A stretch of DNA of 64,000 nucleotides from assembly GCF_963169125.1 (NCBI RefSeq), contig NC_084795.1, forward strand, positions 138,237,701 through 138,301,700, given 5' to 3'. The stretch comes from Humulus lupulus. Taxonomy: Eukaryota; Streptophyta; Magnoliopsida; Rosales; Cannabaceae. The position numbers and the translations under genes were made by a program. The stretch's first letter is position 1, and each line of letters begins with the position of its first letter. The notes under the pieces are model-generated. The model did no database searches, had not been told where the DNA came from, and saw only the letters and a list, made by a program, of their open reading frames with translations. Positions 49,859-59,923 of the stretch are shown here, piece by piece.

Positions 49859-50546
49859 ACAGCCCTTCTTAAAGGGCTGGCTTGTTCAAATTTTCCCCAT
49901 TAATTTTTACAAGTTTTGCAAAGAGGGTTAGCCACGGTGTATGGCTAACTGCTCGTATATGTAAGATTCTGTTTCAGAATCATTCGTAAAGACATGATTA
50001 GTCCATTTTTAATACGAAATTATAAAGGACTGTGCTCAGCCAGTCGTTCTTGCCAAACTTTGTGAATTTACATTTACAAGTATTTGTTCATTACGTGTGT
50101 TGTTTTGCTGTATTACAAGTATCATTTTTCCGCTCGAACAGTAATGTTCGAACAGGCCATGGTCAAGGCAAGTGACCAAGGACCTAAGAGCTCCTCGATC
50201 ACTTGGGGGGCATATAAGGCACATCGATAGCAAAGCATACTCTCAAGGTATGTAAACACATGAACAAAATGAGTGAAAGCATGCTTCAAGTACTTAGGGT
50301 ATTTTTTCAAAATATATGATGCCAAAGTACTATGCTAAGTTCGGTCATACGGACAAACGTTATAATAGGTAAAAATATTATAACACCAAGAGTTAAGCTT
50401 TTACACCGCAAGCATTGCTGCTTGGATGTAATTGTTCAAACAAAAAGATTTACTGCCCGTGCAGCAAAGTTTAAAAAGAAATTATTGTCTTTACATTGCG
50501 ACCCGTGGGTCGCGTGTTTAAAAAGAAAGAAGAACAGCTAAATAAA
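49859..50546. other. T3 spacer between pol and antisense gene, with internal PPT-like decamer
   Basis: No gene. ACTTGGGGGGCATAT at 50201-50215 contains TTGGGGGGCA (50203-50212), the same decamer as the terminal polypurine tract. There is no 119-bp repeat here, unlike T2. Confidence 0.7.
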
Positions 50547-53193
50547 TTAAGAGGCATGGGGGGCAGGAGGATCCTGGGCAACAACCTGGTCAGTCTCTTC
50601 CTCGATGGTTTCTTCGTCCAAACCAACGACGCTTGGGGTTGCAGGAGTCGCAGCTCTCGCCTCCTCTTCAGCCAGTTGAGCAGCGCACCGAGCCAACTCC
50701 GCAACTCTGACCTCCTCTGAAAGGTAGCTAAAGTCAGCACCCCGATTATGTTTCCAAAAGTTATAGAAACATCGGAGTGTCGCCCTCTTATACTTTTCCA
50801 GATTCTTGGAGTTGTCGAGCTCCGACTGCTGCAGCTTGCCCTCGAGAGTGGCAATAGTCTCGTCCTTAGACTTGACTACCCCCTCCAGATGCTTGATCTC
50901 GCGGAGATGAGTTTTATTGTACGACCGGTACTCTTCCCTCAGCTTAACCGCTGCATCTTTAGCAGCTTCAGCCGCAGACAGTTTGGTCACCGCTGCATCC
51001 CGCTCTTGGACCACCGTCCCCAACTCCTTAGCATGTTTGGCTTCAGCAGCCGAAAGCTCCTCAGCCGCCTTCACCTGATGTTTCTCGAGAACTTTAACCT
51101 CAATCTGCTCAAAGTAGGCCTGGGCTCGGGTACGAGCAGTAATGGCAGAAAGTAAGGCCTGTAAACGAAAAAGAAGTCAAGACTCATCACGAGAACTGAA
51201 AAAACAAAGACTCGAGAAACAAAGAAATACTTACGCTGGAGATCTCGTTCAGAGTCCTGTTCAGGATCTGATCGACTGGTAGCTCTACTGCTTGGATCAT
51301 GGCAGCCCCAACACGCTCACCTCTGCCAATCCGTTCAATTCGATCCTTAGCGGATCGAATGGTATGGCTCACGAGCCTGGCCTCATGAGCCTCTTCGCGA
51401 GAAAGATGCTCCCTAGCAGGCGCAGGTGGAGGATTAGATCGAGCAGGGGTGTTTTGCTGTTCAGAAGGAGCTGGAGGAGGGGTAGGAGTTCACCCGGTTG
51501 GCGCAGGACTTTGCCCGGTTGGAGTACCCTGAGGAGGGTCTTCTGGTCGACTCTTCTTGGCTGAAGGGCCTCGACTGGTTTCACCAGTTCGTTTCTTTGA
51601 CCTCCGTTGAAGTTGAGGGACTTCCTCTTCCTCTTCGGCCTGGTACATGTCAAAGATATTGGGAGTCGACATATCTGCATGAAAATAAACACAAAAGGTT
51701 AATAAGGGAAGAAAAAGGTGGAAAAAAGTAATACAACAGAAAGAAGATAATAAAGTGAATACCCGAGCTACAACTACTGGTCGCTATACTATTGACTCTA
51801 TTAATCATATACTCATTTTCTGGCATGAAGAAGTTTGGCCCTAGATTTGGAGCATATGTAAAGTTGCCATCCCCGTCGAACATGTGACAGGGGATTGGCA
51901 GACCATTTAAAAGCGAAATAACGTTACCATTGTCATCAGAAGACTCTTCCAAGTCAACAACTGGTTCTTTGGCCTTTTCTTTCCCCTTGCCTTGGGGAGC
52001 AGAAGGCCTTTCTGCAGAAGGGTTGCCCGTGGGTTCCCTGATCGTAACTCCTGTTGGCCTCCTCCTTGGAGAGGGCACAGGAAATTGCTGCTCGGGAACC
52101 CCCCCAGCAGTGGGTTCGTCCGTTTCGGACCCTCTATTGTCATGGCGAGGAGCCAGAAGGCCAGACGACCTCAAATTCTTTTCTTGTGTCAAGATCTTGA
52201 CACATTTGGTAGCGGCAGACATCTTGGCCAGAGTGTCAGACCTCGACACCATGTCTGGTGTTGGGGTCGGGCGCAACCAGGGGCCTGAAAAGCAAGTCGA
52301 GTTTGAGAAATGACGAAGAGAAATACTCTATGATAAAGTATCGACCAGGGCAAAGACAAAATTGTACCTCCTCTCGCGAAAGCCAAGTTATTGCTGGATA
52401 TATCCGGAGTAAAGAAGTACTCCTTGTTGTAATGTCCCACGTTTGATATGTGGGTGGTGCCACTCAAAAACGTCCGGCCAGTTTCCTGATGGCAGAAGTG
52501 GAAAAAGCCCGTCCCGTTGTGTTGAGGATTGGACTTAAGATCAAAGAGGTAATTAACCTCATGAGGTGAAGGTTCTGGCCACTTGTTAAGTTTGTACAGG
52601 ACATAGAGTGCAGCCAACATCCTATATCCATTAGGGGTTATTTGAAAGGGAGCGACGCCGAAATAATTGGCCACCCCCACAAAGAAAGGATGAAGAGGGA
52701 GATAAGCCCCCGCTTCAATGTGATACCGGGACCAGGCGCTGTTTGCCCCTCCTGGACGGTTAGCCCTCTGCTCCGCAGTAGGACGTGTAATGGTTACCCC
52801 CGTTAGGGGGTATTTTCTGAAGCAGTTCGCGACCATCCGAAGGGTCATCGAACTGGCTGGAGGAGTGTACCACTCGACATCAGGCGGATTGCGATGACGA
52901 GGGCGAGCCCTAGTTTGGATATTGGGGTCAGGAGTAAGATTTTCTCGACCACTGGTCGAGGGAGCCCCCGCCTGCGAGTCAGGCTGGGCAGAAGGAGATG
53001 GGTTACTTTCGGATTCGGGCCTTTTCTTGCCAGAGGATTTTGAACGGGCCATAGAAAGAGAAGGGTGCGGTCTGGAAGAGGCTCGTGAGAAGGGTATCTG
53101 GTGGATGTGATCGGATATTTGTTCTTCTCCCTCGAGCAGTTGGGCAAGGAGGTCGTCGTCGATGGGTCTCTCACCTCCCCACAAATCTGGCAT
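50547..53193 (-). CDS. T3 antisense accessory gene, four coding exons, Transposase_28-type domain and coiled coil
   Basis: Minus-strand exons: 53193-52368 (alternative ATG 53052, MARSKSSGKKRP), 52284-51763, 51674-51235 and 51158-50547. Donors and acceptors are canonical (GTACAA/TTTTCAG, GTATTC/CATGCAG, GTAAGT/TTTACAG); phases 1, 1, 0. Exon 1 carries the putative gypsy-type transposon domain: HIEAGAYLPLHPFFVGVANY, GYRMLAALYVLYKLNKWP and NGTGFFHFC. Exon 2 is Ser/Pro-rich and acidic. Exon 3 has a basic KKRTGETSRGPSAKKSR stretch that could be a nuclear signal. Exon 4 is a long coiled coil (VKAAEELSAAEAKHAKELG onward). About 800 residues; one in-frame TGA in exon 3 at 51490-51492. The role is unknown. 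Maize Grande carries an antisense accessory gene in the same place. Confidence 0.75.
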
Positions 53194-53810
53194 TAAAATC
53201 TGTAAACAGAAGAATGGGGAGGCGAGGTCAGAGGGATCTAGGAGATTCTTAAAGTAACGCTGGTCGAAGTATAAAAGCTAAGCCTTTATATAACAGTATT
53301 CTAACTAAGTCTCTCTGCGCAAACAGTTTAAAAAGCGGACCAAAAGGGTAAGAGTGAAAAGTTTTCCTGAAAAGCTTTTTCGACTCCCCTCGCAACGGGA
53401 AGAAATTATTTCCAACCGGATTAAAAAATCGAAATGCTACTTCGATCCTACGTCCTAAAAAGTGCTAATCCTGGGTTTTAAACCTACTCAAAAGCATACT
53501 TTGACGACAAAAAACATCTTATCTACAGGCGTTCAAAAAACCAGAAACCAAGAGATTCAAACAGTAGACCATTTAAAAGCATGCACCATGAAAGGTTAGA
53601 AGCATGGAGTTGCAGAGTAACTTACCAAGGAAAGTGGTCGTGAAGATGGAAATGAGAGTTTCGGAAGTCAATGAGCCCACCGTCTGATCCTACAGCACGA
53701 AGGAAGGTTCGCCGGAGAGAGTAAAGCTCTGGTTTTTAGGGTTTTTCGACAAAGAGATGACGTGCGTAAAAAGGAAGAAAATGGCTCAAGTAACCTTATA
53801 TAAGTTTGTC
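53194..53810 (-). promoter_or_regulatory. Promoter, 5' UTR exon and leader intron of the T3 antisense gene
   Basis: On the minus strand, a TATA box CTTATATAAGG lies at about 53794-53804. A leader follows. A strong donor, CCTTG|GTAAGTTAC, is near 53626. An acceptor CTGTTTACAG just above 53207 precedes the start codon at 53193. So a leader intron of about 420 bp is likely. Another TATA-like TTATATAAAGG at about 53282-53292 inside the intron is a weaker candidate. Confidence 0.55.
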
Positions 53811-54024
53811 TTTGGTATTCAAAAGGCGTGATCATTAGTTTTCCATTTTCGAAGTATGGGGAAGCGTAATGGCCGTCAAAATTGTTTCTGGGAAACTGAA
53901 AAGCCTTGATTAGACAGGAGTGGTTTGCTTTTTTCAAGAACGCACGAAAGGCTCTGACACGTCAGAAGGGGTTACCGAAGAGTCGTTCGCTCAAAGTTTA
54001 TTTACTGTTCGTAGTAAATAAACT

Positions 54025-54034
54025 TTGGGGGGCA
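54025..54034 (+). other. T3 polypurine tract
   Basis: TTGGGGGGCA, within AACTTTGGGGGGCAAA, ends just before the 3' LTR at 54037. Confidence 0.88.
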
Positions 54035-54036
54035 AA

Positions 54037-54625
54037 TGTTATCCAATAAATTAGCATTTGTGACGTGGCGAATAATCTCTTGACACGTGCCTGACACCTG
54101 GAGCGTCTGCTAGAGTATCGACCAGGAGACACACCAGAAGCAGGACAGACCTGTTTTTACCACGACCAGACTAGTCGGTGGTTCCGCTGGCAAAGCAACA
54201 TTTATGGAAAGATCTTATGTATCCCGAATTTATTTCATGCAATCTTCTGAATATCCCATGATTCAGGGGATAATATCTGTAACAATATTGGGCAACCCTC
54301 CATGGGCCTATAAAAAGCAAGAGATGGCTCATGGGAAGGGACCTTTTGGCAGCTAAAAAACCATAGAAATATAGAAATTATCTGTGAAAACTAGTATTGT
54401 TTATGAGGAGTGTTGAAACTCATTGAGCCCAAGCTCTCTGATCACACTTTTGTTCCCATATCAATATCATTCTAAGTGGATGTAGGTCATTACCAGATTC
54501 TGGGGCCGAACCACTATAAATTACTGTGTTTTCTTTACTTTTGTCATTACGTTATTATCTATACATATTCGCCTATATCATTCATATTTTGACTCCGTGT
54601 CAGTTGGCTAAAACGAGGGTCAACA
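54037..54625 (+). mobile_element. T3 3' LTR
   Basis: 589 bp. Three differences from the 5' LTR: AGACCTG for AGATCTG, CTAGTCGG for CTGGTCGG, and AAAGCAAG for AAAGAAAG after the TATA box (TATAAAAA at 54309-54316). It is followed by the target duplication AGGTT. Confidence 0.95.
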
Positions 54626-55542
54626 AGGTTTGGTGATGACTTTGACTTATGGTTGTGTTTAGGTGAGCGCTAGGGCTCAAGAGGGATCGTGCTCAAGGAG
54701 TCAAGTGATCAAAGCTAGCAAATCGAAAGGTAAGATAACTGCACCCGGTTATATGTTTGTGACGGAATTAAGTGCTCCCGATATTTGTATTATGTCAATG
54801 ATGTTATTATGCCATGGGACATGTGATAGTGGCCTAAGGGTGCCGTACTCAATATTTGCGCACAGGGCGCGGCTTGGCCACTGGTAGCCAAGGACAGCTT
54901 AATATTCACTGAGCTCGGTTTAAGCGGGCCGGAGTCAGTGGGATAATGGAGGGTGCAGCCTGAGGGCGCTAACCCTAGTTATCATATGTGATTGGGTGTA
55001 TGCTATAAACTGATATGTTTAGTATGTTGAATGCTTGACTATTCGGAATGTTGATATGGTTAAGAATATGTGATGCTATATGAGATATTGAATTGACTGT
55101 TGATTGCTTATGCTCTGTTGTTGTGTTTTCTTGTTGGGCCTTGGCTCACGGGTGCTACGTGGTGCAGGTAAAGGCAAGGGCAAGTTAGACCAATCCTGAG
55201 ATGGAGAGCTGCAGGGCTGAGTACATAGCCGACTGTTCAGTCGCCATGGCCGAGGAGTGGATCAGGACAGAGATTGCCTAATTGTCTGTTTTGCCTTAAT
55301 ATGGCTAATACTGTATTTAGTCCTTGAATCTTTTGTAAACAGTTTCAAACTTAACATTTTTGGGATCCCGTGTAAACAGGAAATGTTTCTTTATGAAAAT
55401 GTGGCTTTTGAGACCAAAACATTTTAACCCTAGTTCCTTTGTAGTTTCAATAACAAGTTTTTAATTAAACGACTTGATTAGCAATTCTAGCTCTTTATAA
55501 ACGCACAGTGTAACGGTCTTGGCTATCCAGGGCATTACAACT

Positions 55543-55554
55543 TGGTATCAGAGC
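55543..55554 (+). other. Element D primer-binding site (initiator-Met tRNA)
   Basis: TGGTATCAGAGC, three bases after LTR D. It is the classic initiator-methionine tRNA primer site of many plant retrotransposons. Confidence 0.92.
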
Positions 55555-55925
55555 GTCCTAGGTTTATGGGTCCTAAAAGCTGGCTGGATATGTACATTCG
55601 CGCGAGAGACAAGCTCAACTCAGGGTTTGGTAATTGTGTACACTTGATTATGTGTTTAAATGGTTTGAATAAGATATGATGGTTGATATCTGTTTGATGA
55701 GTAGGGAGCATGAGAAACTGATAGGGCCTGGCCCTTGACTATTGCATGATGCTATTGAGGTATGCTTATTAGCACTGCTGTGCATGTGAATGAATATCTG
55801 GATGAATTGCTATATAATGATTGCTGGTGAATGATTGGAGTTCCAGTATTGGATCATAAAAGATTATTACCCTGTCGTCATAGCCTGATTGCCGAGTCGT
55901 TGATTGCAGATTGACTTGGATAATT

Positions 55926-56651
55926 ATGCGTCCAAGAAAATCTACGTGACTAGCCGGCAGGTCTGGGGCCAGAGATGATGATCAGGGCCCAACCCCTCCG
56001 CCAGTCCCTGAGAACTGGCAACAATTGATGGCAGACATGCAGGCTCAGCTTCAGAGCCAGGATGAACAGATCCGAATTTTGTGGCAGCAGGCTCCGTCTG
56101 GGAGTGTTCCCCCTGTTGTGCCACCTACAGTGGTACCTGTAGTGCAGCCAGCTGAGGTTGGAAACAAATGGGAATCGTTGTATGAGCGGTTCAAGAAGCA
56201 GCAGCCCCCGATCTTTGAGGGAGGACCAGATCCACTGAAGGCTGAACAGTGGATGACTATGATTACTACCATTCTTGATTTCATGAGGGTGGAAGGACAT
56301 GACAGAGTGGCCTGCGCCACTTATATGCTGAGGGAGGATGCCTGAATCTAGTGGGAGGTGGCATCACAGACCAGAGATGTTACTACATTGACTTGAGAAG
56401 GGTTTAAAGACTTGTTTAGTCAGAAGTATTATAATGTTGCCATCAGGGCAGCGAAAGTAAATGAGTTCGTGGGGCTGGTTCAGGGCAGTATGACAGTTAC
56501 AGAGTATGCCTTGAAGTTTGACAGACTTGCGAAGTTTGCACCAGATCTTGTGCCTACTGATGCAGCTAGGCAGGACAGATTTATCAGAGGGCTGAATGCT
56601 ATGATAGCCCGAGATGTGAGAATTACCACAGTTCCTGGAGGGACAACTTAG
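55926..56651 (+). pseudogene. Element D gag fragment with deamination-type stops
   Basis: A single frame from ATG 55926 (MRPRKST then TGA). It continues WQQLMADMQAQLQSQDEQIR, KWESLYERFKKQQPPIFEGG and RVACATYMLREDA, then DLFSQKYYNVAIRAAKVNEF and YALKFDRLAKFAPDLVP. In-frame stops at codon 8, at the Arg and Trp following LREDA, and at the Trp of LTWEGF all fit C-to-T or G-to-A changes (CGA to TGA, TGG to TGA or TAG). The frame ends at 56651, where similarity to gag stops and inverted sequence begins. This is the capsid-like gag of a chromovirus. Protease and pol of D are missing. Confidence 0.85.
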
Positions 56652-59600
56652 AGTAGTACGAGATTCATCCAGAATTTCCATGTAATTTCGGTGCCAATCA
56701 GAGTCCAGATTTGATCCTTATATCACGATAAACTTATACATAACACTGTAAAATCCTTAGCTAACTCAATTAAAACTTGCCTTTAATTCCTTTCATCTGG
56801 GATTTCCTTAACTGTCTTTCTTGATCCTTCATAAGATAATAATTCCAAGTATCAACTGGCTATTAAGCCTACTAGAAACTCCACTCTAGTTTTAGTCGGA
56901 TCCTTTAACCAACATCATGCATAGACCATCACTTCCTCCTGTCTTGAGGTGTCATAGCCACTCAGCAATTGATTCTAATTCGTAAAAAGACATAAAACTC
57001 AACCCAAACACATGTACTACCATGCTTGCCTAAGGAAACCCTTACTTCCAAGGCATTCTTTAACCTTGACAAAGTTCCAACCAGAATACATCACTATGCC
57101 GTTGATTAAGATAATCACAAATTTAATTCAGATAATCTTTGAATACTCTTTTTACCTATTTCACAAAAACAATTTGGCATTGACCAAACCCTCAACACAT
57201 GACTCAGCATCCTCAGCGCCCTTATCTAATATAATAGCAATCTTCTGCCTATCCTTTTCCCTGTTCTCCAACTGGTAATAGCCATATCAAAGATCTCTAA
57301 CTGTCCCCGATCTCTAGCTGGTAATAACCAGATCAAAGACCCTTAACTATTCCTGATCTCTAGCTAGTAATAACCAGATCAAAGATCCTTCCTGAAGAAT
57401 ATCATCTTACTCAACAATTGAGACTTTAATTCTCGCAGCCTTGTTAAAACCGTTCAATACAGCGTCTTAGATCTGATTCCATCACTGACACCAATCTTAT
57501 TACCATTCCATCTCTTTACGCAGACGAGCTTCTTGACAAATTTCTTGGAAACTTATCTAGAAACTCACAAACTAATCCAGTCTGTCTTGTCCCACTGATA
57601 TAACTCAAGTAGTGTCCATCACATTAGCTAAGGTTCTAATCTTTCCCCTGCAATAGATCTCCCACTCTAGGTACAAATGCTAACCACTGCAAGGATTTCC
57701 CCTTCTGAACTCAAGAGTTACTGCTCCTTTCTTACAACCCATCACCGTTCCCCATACTTGATCAACTCTTCATAATCAAAATCCTTACGTTGTATCTGTC
57801 TTCGAGGATACTTCAAGTAGTAGCTGCTATGTTCATCGGTCTTAGTGTGCTTCCGATCAAATCTCTTCGTACCTGATCTCTTCCCTTCCTGTAGCTTAAC
57901 CTTGAATACCTTTGAAGAACAAAGTTAATACCCTCTGAAACCTTACCTCTGACCCTGCTGCTTCAGTCATGATATCATCAGTATAATAGTCGTTCACGTT
58001 CCACTTCTAGCTGGGGAGTAATTCAACTCGTCGCTAGTGAATCTGAGTGCAACCCATCCATGTCATTTCTCCATTCTCTACTTGTCAGACTTACCCCCAC
58101 CGTTGAAATACAAAATGATTAGGAATCCTTACTATTAATACATCACACCCCTCTCAGTACAAGTAATAATTCCTGAGATGTCTCTTTCCTTGATCCTTAT
58201 CAAGTAATAACCAGATCGATGATCAACTCCTGAAGACATCGTCCTGTCTTATAACGAGGCATTTAAACTCTTTATCCCTAGCAGGCAATATCAACGAGTC
58301 CCACGACACAATATTCTGCCCAATTCACTTATAAGTCGCATACTTTTTCAGGTGACTCAATAATTCCTTAAGCCAAACTAATATCATTCCTCACAGCGTC
58401 CCTGATACCAAATCCTTCCATACCCAAGTTCCGAACTGTACCCAAAAGCTTCTAGCATACTCATCTGCATCCTTACTGACTAATTTAATTTCCATTCGAT
58501 TGAATCAATATACTTCAAGAGATGCTCATGACTGTCCAGGGTTATCCCTTATGTAACACATTAATTTTCCTCAACGAATACTCATCTAAATCCTTCCTAA
58601 TAGACACACAATACCAAGTCCTTCCAACTCTTTTTCTAACCAGATCCAATCCACTGGTCACTTCCGAGGAACTAACCTTGGGCTCTAAATGAGTAAGATA
58701 TCCCAGTCTTCTCTGTCTTGATGGCCAACCTGTAAACTAAACCCCCTTCCTGTCCAAACCAGGAGCCATGAAACCACCAAAGGTTCTCATTCTTCCGATC
58801 ACTAAGTAGCCACACTTACTAAGTTTCCACGAACGAAAATATCATCATCTGTATCCTTTTCATCTTAGATAATGAGTCCCTCTCTCTACTGCCCAAGCAC
58901 AGACAACCATCTCAGAGTTTAACTCACAAATGACTTATTATCTCCGGCTACATCCATTTGTACCATAACCCAAAGTGGATTGATCAACCCACCAAACTCG
59001 ACAATATGTACTACCATTATCTTGCCACTTTCGACATCCTTTTGCCACAAATTGCCTAATATGGCTACTCTATCCCAATTTATCCTTCTCATATTACTAA
59101 GAACGGGATTAGCCACACCAATTCACTAATCGATTCCTGAACAAACCCAAACCTTCCTCGAAACTAGAGGATAATACTTCCAAGACCTTCCATACAATGA
59201 TTCTTGTCTATTCCCCCTCAGTAACCTACTTTTTTCATCCATCCAATCCCTTCTATCAAACCTCACAGCCTAACTTATATATCAGCAAACATCTGCTGCG
59301 AATCTTAAGGGCAGGTAGAGGATTCCAACCCCCAACTGTCATCCTCTATCCTTACCAAAACCCAAAACTGAGTCCAATTAACCATTCTCAGCACATACAC
59401 CCTGAATTAATCTGTCTTCACCGACTAAACCTCTCAACCCTGATGTTTATACCCAAAACCATCCCAAGGGCAAATCCAAATAACCATAACAATCAAACAC
59501 ACATAAATCATATCAAACACCCATATTATGCATAAATTATCAAATTTCTTTATCACTAGATGCGTTCATACCTATTATGCCTTCCATACCAATAAACAGG

Positions 59601-59923
59601 TATAGCATATAAGTTCAATTTAAACATATAACAACCCGCAATCCATATATCATCATTATCCATATATTCATCCACATGCAAGAGCAATGCTAATCAGCAT
59701 GCCTTAATATCATCACACAACAGTCAAGGGCCAGGCCCTATCAGTATCTCATGCTCCCTATTAATCATACCAATTAATACACTCATATTTTATTCAAGCA
59801 CTTAAGCATACAATTTCATGTATTCCACTACAAACCCTTGAGTCGAGCTTATCTTTAGCGGCGAGTGTACATGTCCAGCTAATCTTCAAGAACCCATAAA
59901 CCCAGACGGCTCTGATACCAAGT
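56652..59923 (-). mobile_element. Element E: truncated, rearranged chromovirus internal region
   Basis: Minus-strand internal DNA belonging to LTR E. The leader and primer site GCTCTGATACCA at 59909-59920 (TGGTATCAGAGC on the minus strand) are clear. A gag relic lies at about 59300-58900 (GNRQESLYGR, then WKYYPLVSRKV). An RT palm relic lies at about 58390-58110 (HRSGYYLIRIKERDISG). A second RT-palm-like segment is at 57425-57255. Gag and RT are closer together than in the relic at 6048-11576, so a deletion separates them. The left end at 56652 abuts gag D. No frame is open for more than about 110 codons. Confidence 0.7.
57255..57425 (-). repeat. Tandem triplication of an RT palm segment in element E
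   Basis: Plus-strand phrase CTGGTAATAACCAGATCAAA, with variants, occurs three times about 55 bp apart. Each copy is followed by ...GATCTCTAGCT or a variant. Read on the minus strand each encodes an RSGYYQ-like piece of the RT palm. Confidence 0.65.

Larger units (their letters stand above)
42966..54625 (+). mobile_element. T3: young, almost intact Tat-like Ty3/gypsy retrotransposon, 11.66 kb
   Basis: LTRs of 589 bp at both ends (42966-43554 and 54037-54625) differ at only three positions by eye. The target duplication AGGTT is perfect (42961-42965 and 54626-54630). It contains primer site, gag, protease, RT, two RNase H domains, DD35E integrase, an antisense gene with four coding exons and a polypurine tract. 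Lesions in the sense frame are a 7-bp duplication at the end of the gag capsid region and one TAG between protease and RT. At a generally used plant LTR rate of about 1.3e-8 per site per year, three changes mean roughly 0.2 million years. Confidence 0.95.
41467..55539 (+). mobile_element. LTR D of a chromovirus-like element, split by T3
   Basis: It starts TGTAACGACCCAAATTCGCT and ends CAGGGCATTACA at 55539, three bases before an initiator-Met primer site. Removing T3 (42966-54625) and one AGGTT gives about 2408 bp. The joined sequence ACTTGAGGTTTGGTGATGAC is found intact in LTR F at about 63109-63128, which proves the junction. A purine-rich stretch of AAAGAAAAGG type lies at about 42100-42155, and the AGCGCT hairpin block at 42705-42815. 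Confidence 0.88.

Noticed and set aside
53668..53937. 89-codon open frame on the minus strand
   Set aside because: It overlaps the TATA box and untranslated leader of the antisense gene and is not conserved in T2.
54663..54887. 74-codon open frame, also at 63150-63374
   Set aside because: It is present in two related LTRs only because the LTRs are similar; a reverse version in LTR E is not preserved and no start context is seen.
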